A DNA stretch of 64,000 nt. Origin: CBDCVN01 sp965223585 (GTDB lineage: Bacteria; Deinococcota; Deinococci; Deinococcales; Trueperaceae). Below the pieces are notes generated by a model that did not search any database, had not been told where the DNA came from, and saw nothing but the letters and a program-made list of their open reading frames with translations. The position numbers and the translations under genes were made by a program. The DNA lies in NCBI GenBank assembly GCA_965223585.1, contig CBDCWW010000015.1, positions 248,001-312,000 of the forward strand. Reading direction: 5' to 3'. The first letter of the stretch is position 1. Each line of letters opens with the position of its first letter. Shown piece by piece: positions 46,135 to 54,483 of the stretch.

Positions 46135-46864
46135 CTCTGTTACTGCTGTTGTTCTTGCTGGCAGTGACGAGAATGAGCCTCTTGCCAGACATTTTGGTGT
46201 TCCTAGTAAAGCACTCATACCTATAGAGGGTAAGCCTTTGGTTGGTTATGTATTAGAGGCCTTAAGAGCCAGCCAAAGTATAAAAGAAATTATTTATGTT
46301 GGTACAGAAGATAATCAGTTAAGTGAGCTTTTTGACTTTTCTTTAGGTTCAGGAAAGTTCATTGATAATTTAAATAAGGGTATAGAACTTGCTTTAAACA
46401 CTGCCCCAAAACAAGATATTTTGGTAGTGAGCGCTGATTTACTTTGGCTTAGTGCTGAAGATATAGACACCTTTATTTCTAAATGTACTGATGCTACTGT
46501 TTACTACCCTGTAATTCCAAGAAATGTAGTTGAAAAAGAATTCCCTGAGCAAAAACGTACTTATGCCAAGCTTAAAGAAGGGGAATTTACTGGTGGTAGC
46601 ATGATGCTTATTAAGGCTAGTGCTGTAGCTAAGCTTCTTCCCTTTGCCGAGAAAACTTACCAAGCCCGTAAAAACTTGCTGGCTTTAGCTAGGCTTATAG
46701 GTTTTGATATAACTCTTAGGTTTTTAACTAAGACACTGACTATAACTAGGCTAGAAAAGCATATTGGCAAACGACTTGGTGAACCTGTTAAGGCTGTGTT
46801 TGTTGCTCGAGCTGGTATAGCTATGGATGTTGATGAGTTGACTCATCTTGAAGAACGAATCTGA
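46088..46864 (+). CDS. MobA-like NTP transferase domain protein
   Basis: About 258 residues. VTAVVLAGSDENEPLARHFG and SKALIPIEGKPLVGYVLEAL form the nucleotide-binding start of a GT-A-type nucleotidyltransferase (MobA/GlmU-like), and ILVVSADLLWL the metal-binding Asp region. The usual GGxGTR signature is degenerate (GSDENEP), so activity may differ. The start at ATG 46088 gives a 47-nt overlap with the epimerase gene; a start at 46046 is possible but adds residues read from within the epimerase. The C-terminus is basic and Leu-rich. Confidence 0.75.
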   Translation: MTYEKQSSPTSTPPPSSVTAVVLAGSDENEPLARHFGVPSKALIPIEGKPLVGYVLEALRASQSIKEIIYVGTEDNQLSELFDFSLGSGKFIDNLNKGIELALNTAPKQDILVVSADLLWLSAEDIDTFISKCTDATVYYPVIPRNVVEKEFPEQKRTYAKLKEGEFTGGSMMLIKASAVAKLLPFAEKTYQARKNLLALARLIGFDITLRFLTKTLTITRLEKHIGKRLGEPVKAVFVARAGIAMDVDELTHLEERI

Positions 46865-47261
46865 TTCTATGATCTAGCTTTGTTGAGAAAGTTTATGTGT
46901 TTGGAACACAATCAAGAGTCTTGATTAAATTTAGGGCTCGAGTCAGATAAATTAGTTTGCTTTCTATATCATAAAGCACTGTCATGTGTTCATTATAGTT
47001 TGTGGCGTTTTTTTACATCTACTCATTCACTCTGTTAATCTTAGTGAGTTCTCAAACCCCACTAAGTTACTGCTACTGTGCTTCTTCGTTTCGCATTTCA
47101 GCCCCACAAAAGTTCTGAAGTTCCTATCAAAATGACTTTACCTCTAAAGCCTAAAACCTAGGAGCGATGACGGATTTAAAGTCCAGTTTGACATGCTCTA
47201 AACTTCTTCTTCATTTTTACAATTGACGAGTCAGAGTCACTAGCAAGTTGTCTAAACTTCC
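46865..47261. other. Intergenic region without recognised gene
   Basis: About 400 bp between convergent genes. One CTCGAG at 46937. No ORF with coding character, no strong hairpin and no tRNA seen. Confidence 0.4.
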
Positions 47262-48017
47262 TTAGTAACCTTTTGGAACAATAATAACTTCTACTTTTAA
47301 GCCAACCTTATTCGTTCTATTTAGGTCATTCTCTAAACCTCTTGGATTTGCTATCAATCCTTTAGGGTCGTACACAAAACACACAAGATGTTTACAATTT
47401 TTATGTGACTCGTATCGTTGTATATCAATAATGAGCTGCTCGCCAAGTTGTTTCGCTTTAAGGGTTTCACGAGTCTTTTTGACTTCAATAACAATTTCTT
47501 CATCCTTAAGCAAAAAATCTACTCGAGAACACCTACCTGCATAACTGGGTGTCCACTCCTCATCACGAACATCATCAAAATATATTCTTAGGAGAGCGTG
47601 AAAAAGATCTTGTACATCGTATTCGTCATCAATGATCAGTGTCTTACGGTTATCGTGTCTTGTTTCTAGTTGCTTTGCAACAAGATGAAACCTTGAGCAT
47701 AACTGATTGACAAGGATGGAAGGTTTTGCTCCTCCTTTTTTACCATCAATTATACTTTCCAATTCCTTTTTCTTTTGAACCCAAGGAAACTCTGAACCAC
47801 AATTATCACAATGAGAAGGAACTGATGTCGACGAAAAACCAAAAACATTCTCTATGTAGTAATCACCTTTAATCGGCGAATCACATTTAGGACAAGTGTG
47901 AATGGTTTTCTCACCACATTCAGCACAAAAAGCTTTTCTGAACTGGGGATTTCGATTGTAACCATCAGTAATTTGATGACCGTTTAAACATACCTGCTGA
48001 GTGTCTTGATAACCCAT
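47262..48017 (-). CDS. DUF2321 zinc-ribbon protein fused to a PD-(D/E)XK-like nuclease domain
   Basis: 251 residues. The N-terminal 80 contain four CxxC-type pairs (CLNGH, CAECG, CPKCD, CDNCG), and the opening GYQDTQQVCLNGHQITDGY is that of DUF2321 zinc-ribbon proteins. The C-terminal domain has CSRVDFLLKDEEIVIEVKKT, an Asp followed by ExK, the core of restriction-endonuclease-like PD-(D/E)XK folds. It may be a stand-alone defence or DNA-repair nuclease, divergent from hypC. Activity is not demonstrated for the family to my knowledge. Confidence 0.75.
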   Translation of the reverse strand: MGYQDTQQVCLNGHQITDGYNRNPQFRKAFCAECGEKTIHTCPKCDSPIKGDYYIENVFGFSSTSVPSHCDNCGSEFPWVQKKKELESIIDGKKGGAKPSILVNQLCSRFHLVAKQLETRHDNRKTLIIDDEYDVQDLFHALLRIYFDDVRDEEWTPSYAGRCSRVDFLLKDEEIVIEVKKTRETLKAKQLGEQLIIDIQRYESHKNCKHLVCFVYDPKGLIANPRGLENDLNRTNKVGLKVEVIIVPKGY

Positions 48018-48117
48018 CTAATAATATATTATATACAACCTTTTATGGAGCCTAATCAAAATACATAATAAACTAATCCACTAAAATAGAAAGATGAACA
48101 GTTTTCTGAATAAAATG

Positions 48118-48123
48118 TATAGT
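48118..48123 (+). promoter_or_regulatory. -10 box of the hypC operon, leaderless
   Basis: TATAGT ending 8 nt before the hypC ATG (48132), with no Shine-Dalgarno sequence between. Same layout as thrS. Confidence 0.5.
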
Positions 48124-48131
48124 AAATAACC

Positions 48132-48419
48132 ATGTGCCTTGCCATACCAGGAAAAATCACAGAATTTGTAGACAATGAACATTTCGCTACTGTCAACGTT
48201 TCAGGCGTACGCCGCAAAGTTAACATTGATTTACTAGCAGAAGAAACCCTTAGCATTAACGATTGGGTTCTTATCCATGTGGGCTTTGCTCTAAGCAAAA
48301 TAAGTGCTAAAGAAGCTGCCGAGCAAATGCAACTTTTAGAAATGCTAGGTGAAGCAGATGAAGCTTTAGAAGAAGTGCAAGGTTACGGCATTATAGAGGA
48401 ACCAGACGATGGAACTTGA
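48132..48419 (+). CDS. hypC: Hydrogenase maturation chaperone HypC
   Basis: 95 residues starting MCLAIPGKI, the invariant N-terminus whose Cys2 binds HypD or the Fe(CN)2CO precursor. The OB-fold continues through VLIHVGFALSKISAKEAAE. It delivers the iron-cyanide-CO group with HypD during [NiFe]-hydrogenase assembly. It overlaps the next gene by 11 nt. The first gene of the hyp cluster. Confidence 0.95.
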   Translation: MCLAIPGKITEFVDNEHFATVNVSGVRRKVNIDLLAEETLSINDWVLIHVGFALSKISAKEAAEQMQLLEMLGEADEALEEVQGYGIIEEPDDGT

Positions 48420-48636
48420 GGATTTAGGTACCTGTACTCTTGATCAGGATGGTTGTAGTACCTGTGGTGATATGGTGGTACCTGTTCGAGTGCTCGAGCT
48501 AACCCCACCCAACGCCCTAGTTGAAGACAGACTAGGACAACAAACTGAGGTAGCAATTGACTTTTTAATGGTAAAACCTAATGATATTATCCTTGTACAC
48601 ATGGGCGTTGCTATTGCCAAGGCAGAAACACCATGA
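48409..48636 (+). CDS. Second, divergent HypC/HupF-like chaperone
   Basis: 75 residues: CTLDQDGCSTCGDMVVPVRV in place of MCLAIPG, then the HypC-like end NDIILVHMGVAIAKAE. This is the HupF-type variant with an internal Cys cluster (CX5CX2C), seen beside normal hypC in some phyla. It overlaps hypC by 11 nt and hypD by 4 nt, so all three are translationally coupled. Probably a specialised partner of HypD or HypE. Confidence 0.82.
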   Translation: MELEDLGTCTLDQDGCSTCGDMVVPVRVLELTPPNALVEDRLGQQTEVAIDFLMVKPNDIILVHMGVAIAKAETP

Positions 48637-49739
48637 AATACGTTGACGAGTTTAGAAATCCTGACCTAATTAAAAAAACAGTAGCTGAAATTAAGCGCTT
48701 GGCTGATCCAAACCACCATTACCGCATTATGGAAGTTTGTGGTGGTCATACACATGCGATTTATAGGTTCGGCTTAAAGGACTTATTACCTGATAATATC
48801 GAGCTTGTTCATGGTCCCGGTTGCCCTGTTTGTGTCTTACCTATGGGGCGAGTAGATGATGGCCTAAACTTAACTGAAGATAGTAATGTTATTCTAACTG
48901 CTTTTGGCGACATGATGCGTGTACCGGGGCGCAACGGCACTGCACTTGAAATGAAAGCTAAGGGTAGAGATATTCGCATGGTTTATTCACCTTTAGATGC
49001 CCTCAAACTGGCAGAGAAAAATCCTGATAAGCACGTGGTTTTTTTTGCCATCGGTTTCGAAACTACTGCTCCTTCAACTGCTCTTACTTTGAGGCGTGCT
49101 CGAGCCCTAAACATAAAAAACTTTAGTGTCTTTAACAACCACGTCACCATTATTCCACCAATTCGTGCGATTCTTGACTCTCCAGATATGCGGTTAGACG
49201 CTTTCATTGGCCCCGGTCATGTTTCCACTGTTGTTGGCTGCCGTCCTTATGAATTTGTGGCTAAAAACTATAGCAAGCCCATTGTTATATCTGGCTTTGA
49301 GCCACTTGATCTATTACAAAGTATTTTTATGATTTTAAAGCAACTTACAAGGGGTGAGCATAAAGTTGAAAACCAATATGCAAGGGTTGTTCCGTGGGAT
49401 GGTAATGTGGCTGCCCTTAAAGCAATGGCAGAAACCTTTACCCTAAGACCATACTTTGAGTGGCGTGGTCTTGGTTTCATTTCGCAATCTGCTTTAGCAA
49501 TTAGTGATGCTTATGCTGATTGGGATAGTGAAAAGCGCTTTGAAATGAAGAGTGTAAGTGTGACTGACCCCAAAGCTGCACAGTGTGGCGAGGTTCTAAA
49601 AGGTGTGCTAAAACCATCACAGTGCAAGTTGTTTGGCAATGAGTGCAACCCTGAGCATCCTATTGGTGCATTGATGGTATCAAATGAAGGTGCTTGTGCA
49701 GCTTATTTTAATTACACTCTAGCTCAATCAAGAGCTTGA
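48633..49739 (+). CDS. hypD: Hydrogenase maturation protein HypD
   Basis: 368-residue 4Fe-4S scaffold on which Fe(CN)2CO is assembled. MEVCGGHTHAIYRFGL, HGPGCPVCVLPMG, FNNHVTIIPPIRAIL, GPGHVSTVVG and the C-terminal Cys set (AAQCGEVLKG, CKLFGNECNPEHPIGAL, NEGACAAYF) are all present. Start codon overlaps the previous stop (ATGA). Confidence 0.96.
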   Translation: MKYVDEFRNPDLIKKTVAEIKRLADPNHHYRIMEVCGGHTHAIYRFGLKDLLPDNIELVHGPGCPVCVLPMGRVDDGLNLTEDSNVILTAFGDMMRVPGRNGTALEMKAKGRDIRMVYSPLDALKLAEKNPDKHVVFFAIGFETTAPSTALTLRRARALNIKNFSVFNNHVTIIPPIRAILDSPDMRLDAFIGPGHVSTVVGCRPYEFVAKNYSKPIVISGFEPLDLLQSIFMILKQLTRGEHKVENQYARVVPWDGNVAALKAMAETFTLRPYFEWRGLGFISQSALAISDAYADWDSEKRFEMKSVSVTDPKAAQCGEVLKGVLKPSQCKLFGNECNPEHPIGALMVSNEGACAAYFNYTLAQSRA

Positions 49740-49764
49740 AATCTAAAGCTCAAATGAATATTCT

Positions 49765-50085
49765 TTATGGGATCATCACTTCCTGAAAACTTCCGGGTAA
49801 AGCAGCATTAATAGCTTGTGTAACTTCTGAAACAGCTTTTTGAATGCGTGGCCAACTAGTAGACGACAATACAACTATGGCTATGTTCCGCTTAACAAGG
49901 TTTTGCTGAAATAAGAGGTTTTGATCGGTGGTTACAAAAACTTCAAAACCATTTTGCTCTGCTACTGTTAACAATTCACCATTTTTCAAAGTACTCCAGC
50001 CTTGTTCAAAAGCTGTCTCTACTTGATGGGGATCTAGGAATTTGCGTAGTGGTACAGGCGTTCCTTGATCAAAAAGTATATACAT
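49765..50085 (-). CDS. DUF5615-type PIN-like protein, putative toxin
   Basis: 106 residues. MYILFDQGTPVPLRKFLDPH and FEVFVTTDQNLLFQQNL are the opening Asp motif and central Asp motif of the DUF5615 branch of the PIN nuclease superfamily, usually encoded next to DUF433 proteins. Its ATG follows directly after the stop of the DUF433 gene. A toxin-antitoxin role is inferred from pairing. It lies opposite to the hyp genes, between hypD and hypE. Confidence 0.8.
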   Translation of the reverse strand: MYILFDQGTPVPLRKFLDPHQVETAFEQGWSTLKNGELLTVAEQNGFEVFVTTDQNLLFQQNLVKRNIAIVVLSSTSWPRIQKAVSEVTQAINAALPGSFQEVMIP

Positions 50086-50313
50086 TTAAGTAACTTGAAG
50101 TGTATCTAAGCTTTTTGCAGCGTGTTCAAGTACTTCTTGGACCTGTTCAGCGGTGACACCAGGAAACCACTCAATAAACTGAGTGACTTGTGCACCATTT
50201 TCAAGGTTCTCAAAAAGTGCAGTGACAGGGACCCGTGTACCACGAAACACCCAAGCACCACTGACACGTTGGGGATCACGCTCAATAGCAGAACAAGATG
50301 ACCAATCTAACAT
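50086..50313 (-). CDS. DUF433 protein, putative antitoxin partner
   Basis: 75 residues with the DUF433 signature ERDPQRVSGAWVFRGTRVPV and FIEWFPGVTAEQVQEVLEHA, a helix-turn-helix-like fold. It precedes the DUF5615 gene with zero spacing (TAA then ATG), the standard order of this two-gene module. Confidence 0.85.
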   Translation of the reverse strand: MLDWSSCSAIERDPQRVSGAWVFRGTRVPVTALFENLENGAQVTQFIEWFPGVTAEQVQEVLEHAAKSLDTLQVT

Positions 50314-50331
50314 AACCTGATTCTAACTTCT

Positions 50332-50490
50332 CTAGTGAATCAATTCAAAGTTAGTGTAATCAGTACTATGATTTTGCTGCCCTTCAGTTAATTCTACAAG
50401 AAAATTATATTTATTGTGCATAAGGTTTATTGCAATGCGCTTAAGTGCCTTAAAAAGAATTGGGCTAATGTGATAATTAGGCTCAGACAC
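50332..50490 (-). CDS. Possible 52-residue ORF upstream of the DUF433 gene
   Basis: From GTG at 50488-50490 an ORF reads SEPNYHISPILFKALKRIAI and ends TNFELIH. The frame is open to a TAG about 30 nt further upstream. Composition looks protein-like, but no family is recognised and no ribosome site is evident. It may be a gene remnant. Repeats of CGTCTAA lie just upstream (about 50495-50525). Confidence 0.25.
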   Translation of the reverse strand: MSEPNYHISPILFKALKRIAINLMHNKYNFLVELTEGQQNHSTDYTNFELIH

Positions 50491-50619
50491 TTTATCGTCT
50501 AATTGTAGTCTAAAAATCGTCTAACTTTAAGAACACTACCCAAGCCTTGACATTTCGGTATAATTTTATGCCTTGGGGAATGTATTTTACCCACTCTTGA
50601 ATAGGGAATTAGGCTTATT

Positions 50620-51651
50620 ATGAAATCCAAGACAAAGTTGTTTTTTCATGACCAACAAATCGAAATGGCGCACGGTGCTGGTGGTAAGACAAGTAACCGT
50701 CTTGTTGAAGGCCTGATAGCACCAATACTTTTAGAAGGTGAGCAAAACTTAGAAGACTCGGCAATCCTTGATTTTACAGGAAAACTAGCCTTCACCAGTG
50801 ATAGCTTTGTGGTAAAACCCTTGTCTTTTCCCGGCGGTTCAATTGGTGAATTAGCAGTTAATGGTACAGTGAATGACCTTGCAGTTTCAGGCGCAAAACC
50901 TCTGGCTTTAATGACCACCTTAATTCTAGAAGAAGGACTTAAAATTGAGATATTAGAACGTGAGCTGCATGCCATGGCAGCAGCAGCCGAACACGCAGGT
51001 GTACGGATTTTGGGTGGTGACACCAAAGTTGTCGAGCATGGCAAAGCTGATGGGCTTTACATTAGCTCTGCTGGAATTGGTTTACAAGATCCCAAAGTAT
51101 CCTTAAACTCTAGCAGTATTCAAGCTGGGGACAAAGTGCTTATCTCAGGATCAATAGGCAACCATGGCATTACTATTTTGTTGGCTCGAGGTGAACTTGA
51201 CCTAGAAGCCGATTTACAATCAGATACTCGCTCTGTGTGGCCACTGGTTTCAGCGCTTATTGAAGCTATTCCAGAAGGTTTAAAGTGGATGCGTGATCCT
51301 ACTCGAGGTGGTGTTGCTTCTGTGCTTAATGAGTTGGCTCGAAATATCCAACTAGGCATCGAACTTGATGAAGAAGCCGTTCCCGTACAGCCAGCAGTGC
51401 GCGGTGCTTGCGAGATTTTAGGTTTAGATCCTTTGCATATTGCAAATGAAGGACAGTTTATTGCTATTGTAACTGGAAAGCAATCAGAAAAGGCCTTAGC
51501 AGCCCTAAGAGCTGTTACAGATGGTGAAGAAGCGTGCATAATTGGTACAATAACTGAAGCACATCCAAACATGGTTGTTACCAAAACTCCTTATGGAGGC
51601 ATGCGGGTAGTGGATATGCTTGTCGGTAACCCATTACCCCGTATTTGTTGA
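50620..51651 (+). CDS. hypE: Hydrogenase maturation protein HypE
   Basis: 343 residues of the PurM/SelD-like ATPase superfamily. Dehydrates the HypF-made thiocarboxamide on its C-terminal Cys to thiocyanate. EMAHGAGGKTSNRL, FTSDSFVVKPLSFPGGSIGE, MRDPTRGGVASVLNELA and the C-terminal PRIC with the essential last Cys are intact. It is separated from hypD by the DUF433/DUF5615 pair and has its own upstream region with TATAAT at about 50559-50564. Confidence 0.96.
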   Translation: MKSKTKLFFHDQQIEMAHGAGGKTSNRLVEGLIAPILLEGEQNLEDSAILDFTGKLAFTSDSFVVKPLSFPGGSIGELAVNGTVNDLAVSGAKPLALMTTLILEEGLKIEILERELHAMAAAAEHAGVRILGGDTKVVEHGKADGLYISSAGIGLQDPKVSLNSSSIQAGDKVLISGSIGNHGITILLARGELDLEADLQSDTRSVWPLVSALIEAIPEGLKWMRDPTRGGVASVLNELARNIQLGIELDEEAVPVQPAVRGACEILGLDPLHIANEGQFIAIVTGKQSEKALAALRAVTDGEEACIIGTITEAHPNMVVTKTPYGGMRVVDMLVGNPLPRIC

Positions 51652-51733
51652 TATTAAGGCAAGGCTAAATCCTATAAATGTACGTTAATCAACTAAGAAA
51701 GGTGAAAAACGAGGGGATGTAATGTGCAACTTT

Positions 51734-54226
51734 CTAGAAACAATGAATCAAGCTACCACTACCACTAAAAGTGGTGGTGCTTTGATTGCTCTCAAGAACA
51801 AGTGTACGGAAGGTAAGCATAAATTGCTCTATATCTTGCCTATCTAGTGGTTTGGAGAAGAGGTAACCTTGGCCAAAGTCACAACCCATAGCACCTAGCA
51901 ATTGTTGCTGCTCAGAAGTCTCTATACCTTCAGCAACCACAGTGAGACCAAGATTGTGACCTAAATTGGTAATGGTGCGGGTAATTTCATTACTCCCTTT
52001 ATTGTTGCTCATGTTTGCAATAAAGGAACGGTCAATTTTCAAGGTATCAATAGGGAAGCATTGAATGTAGCTCAAGGAAGAGTAACCTGTGCCAAAGTCA
52101 TCAATTTGTAAGTTTACACCCAAATCTCTCAAGTCTTGGAAAGCTTTTACTGTAGCTTTATCGCGATTCATAAGTACACCCTCGGTGATTTCTAGTTTCA
52201 AATGATTGCCATCAAGACCTGCTTTGCTTAGTATATTACTAACCTGTTGAACAAAATTGGTTTGGGCAAGTTGGTTAGCAGAAACATTTACTCCAATAGT
52301 AAGGTGTTTTTCAGGGAACTCAGCGTGCCAAATAGCTAACTGCTGACAGGCTTGAGTAAGCACCCAAGTACCAATTGGTATAATAAGTCCAGCTTCTTCA
52401 GCGATAGGGATAAATTCTCCCGGTGAAACCAAACCATGTTTTGGACTTTGCCAGCGCAAAAGGGCTTCAAAGCCTGTTATCTTACCACTGCTTAAGGATA
52501 TGATGGGTTGATAGTGGAGTAAAAGCTCTTGGCGCTCAATTGCATTACGCAAATCACTTTCTAGTTGTAAGCGAGAGTCTACTTCAGCACGCATTTTAGT
52601 TTCAAAAACTGCATACTGTGCTTTGCCCAGAACTTTAGCACGATACATTGCAGTGTCAGCTGCTTGCAGCAGAGCTTCGGGATCATTAAAATCCTTACTA
52701 TTGAGGGCAATGCCAATACTTGCAGATGTGGTTATTTCATGACCATTTAGAACAAAGGGTTTAGACAAGCTACTCTGAACTCTTTCAGCAATATCTATAG
52801 CCTCATTTAGATTGCGAATATTATCTAGTAAAATAGCAAATTCATCGCCACCAAAACGACTAACAATATTTTGGTTACTAAGATGAGCTATAGTGTCGCT
52901 AGCCCGCAGAGAATTTGTAAGCTTGGCAGCAACTGAGACAAGGAGTTGATCTCCAACATCATGACCAAGGCTATCGTTGATGAATTTAAAACGGTCTAGA
53001 TCAATAAACATTAAAGCGAAAGTGCGACTTTTGTCTTGTGCATTATGATTGAGTGCATCTTTTAGACGCTCGGTAAGTAAAGTGCGATTGGGTAGTCCAG
53101 TCAGATTGTCGTGAAGCGCATCGTGTTTTAATTTTTCCTCCACTTGTTTACGCCTAGTGATGTCAGTCTGTGAGCCAGCCATTCGATAAATCCGCCCTTT
53201 GGTATCGCGTAGTGAGTACCCCCGACACAGTACCCACCGGTACGAACCATCTTGGTGACGCATACGATAGCTAATCTTAAAGTTTGATTTAGTAAGATTC
53301 TGATGATGAAGCTGAAGGGCGATCTTAACTCTATGAAGATCCTCAGGGTGAATGCGACTAAACCAGTCAAAACGGCCTAGGCTAAAGTCACTTTCACTGT
53401 AGCCAAGCATAGCTTTCCAGCGATCTGAAAAGTAAATATTATTAGTCTTGACGTTCCAATCCCACAAACCGTCATTGGCACCACGAGCAGCTAGCATATA
53501 GCGCTCCTCACTTTGCGTAAGCAACCCCTTTGATCGACGGCTTTCCATATACTGACGCTTAATAATGCGGTCAGCTCGTCCAACAATCAAAAAGAGAATT
53601 GCATAAAGGAGTGTCAAAACCAGAGTAACGTCAACAATAACGTTTCTTTGCTTATGTTTTATTTTTTGTATTAAGGGCGTCAAATCAGTATAAAGCTCGA
53701 AAACTCCTTCTACAGATTGGTCTGAGGTATCTAGTTGAATAGGAATATAACTTGATAAGACATCGCGATCCTCTATGACTTGTTCAAAGGCACTGAATTT
53801 GTCACGGTGGGTTAGTTCGCTAGCAACTTGACCAGCCCGCGCTGCTATGTAACCATTATTGGTACTTTTATCACCACCAATCTGGCTTGGATCAGTAGAG
53901 AAAACGGTCAATCCTTCAAGATTATAGACTTTAACCTTTACTACTGACAAACCTTTCATCTGTGCTAGGACAGCTTCTTGGAGCTCAGCTACTTTGTGAT
54001 GAGCCCGTAACTCATCACTACTAAGCCCTGTTGCTGAAGTGACGAAAGGAGCAAATTGTGGCCATAGTGAATTTGCAAAGACTCGAGTTAAAGCAATGTT
54101 GTTGTTCTCTGCAAGGATAATAAGATCCTTAATAGCGATTTTATAATAAAATGTTGCTAGCAATACTGTTACAGTGATAAAGGCAACCAAACTTGTAATT
54201 GAGAAATAGCGAAGCAGTTTAAACAT
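51734..54226 (-). CDS. Membrane GGDEF-EAL cyclic-di-GMP signalling protein
   Basis: 830 residues. Membrane helices near 10-30 and 198-215 bracket an extracytoplasmic sensor domain. A PAS domain of the PAS_3 type follows (WDWNVKTNNIYFSDRWKAML). The diguanylate cyclase domain has an intact RFGGDEFAIL, and the phosphodiesterase domain has EALLRWQSP and QIDDFGTGYSSLSYI. Both catalytic motifs look intact, so the net activity cannot be predicted. It points against the flanking hyp genes and splits hypE from the sis-hypF part. Confidence 0.93.
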   Translation of the reverse strand: MFKLLRYFSITSLVAFITVTVLLATFYYKIAIKDLIILAENNNIALTRVFANSLWPQFAPFVTSATGLSSDELRAHHKVAELQEAVLAQMKGLSVVKVKVYNLEGLTVFSTDPSQIGGDKSTNNGYIAARAGQVASELTHRDKFSAFEQVIEDRDVLSSYIPIQLDTSDQSVEGVFELYTDLTPLIQKIKHKQRNVIVDVTLVLTLLYAILFLIVGRADRIIKRQYMESRRSKGLLTQSEERYMLAARGANDGLWDWNVKTNNIYFSDRWKAMLGYSESDFSLGRFDWFSRIHPEDLHRVKIALQLHHQNLTKSNFKISYRMRHQDGSYRWVLCRGYSLRDTKGRIYRMAGSQTDITRRKQVEEKLKHDALHDNLTGLPNRTLLTERLKDALNHNAQDKSRTFALMFIDLDRFKFINDSLGHDVGDQLLVSVAAKLTNSLRASDTIAHLSNQNIVSRFGGDEFAILLDNIRNLNEAIDIAERVQSSLSKPFVLNGHEITTSASIGIALNSKDFNDPEALLQAADTAMYRAKVLGKAQYAVFETKMRAEVDSRLQLESDLRNAIERQELLLHYQPIISLSSGKITGFEALLRWQSPKHGLVSPGEFIPIAEEAGLIIPIGTWVLTQACQQLAIWHAEFPEKHLTIGVNVSANQLAQTNFVQQVSNILSKAGLDGNHLKLEITEGVLMNRDKATVKAFQDLRDLGVNLQIDDFGTGYSSLSYIQCFPIDTLKIDRSFIANMSNNKGSNEITRTITNLGHNLGLTVVAEGIETSEQQQLLGAMGCDFGQGYLFSKPLDRQDIEQFMLTFRTLVLESNQSTTTFSGSGSLIHCF

Positions 54227-54483
54227 GTGTTTCCTAAAACTCTAAAGGGTAAGTAGTTATGTATAAATGCAGGTTAGTCATGTTCGCAATAGATTTAATA
54301 AAGAGACAGCGTGTGTAAATAGTCACGCTTCTTATATATTCGCTATTATAAAAGTTGATTTGTGTCATAATTCTGACAAAGTCTTACATTTTTATTCTTT
54401 ATACTAATACTTTTATTTTTTACGCTAATACTTTTTATGTTAATATAGCTTAGTTTTAATTTTTCCTGATTTCTTGGCTAAAA

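Noticed and set aside
51749..51785. Hairpin at the end of the GGDEF-EAL gene as a terminator
   Set aside because: It lies inside the coding region and contains a bulge; too weak to claim.
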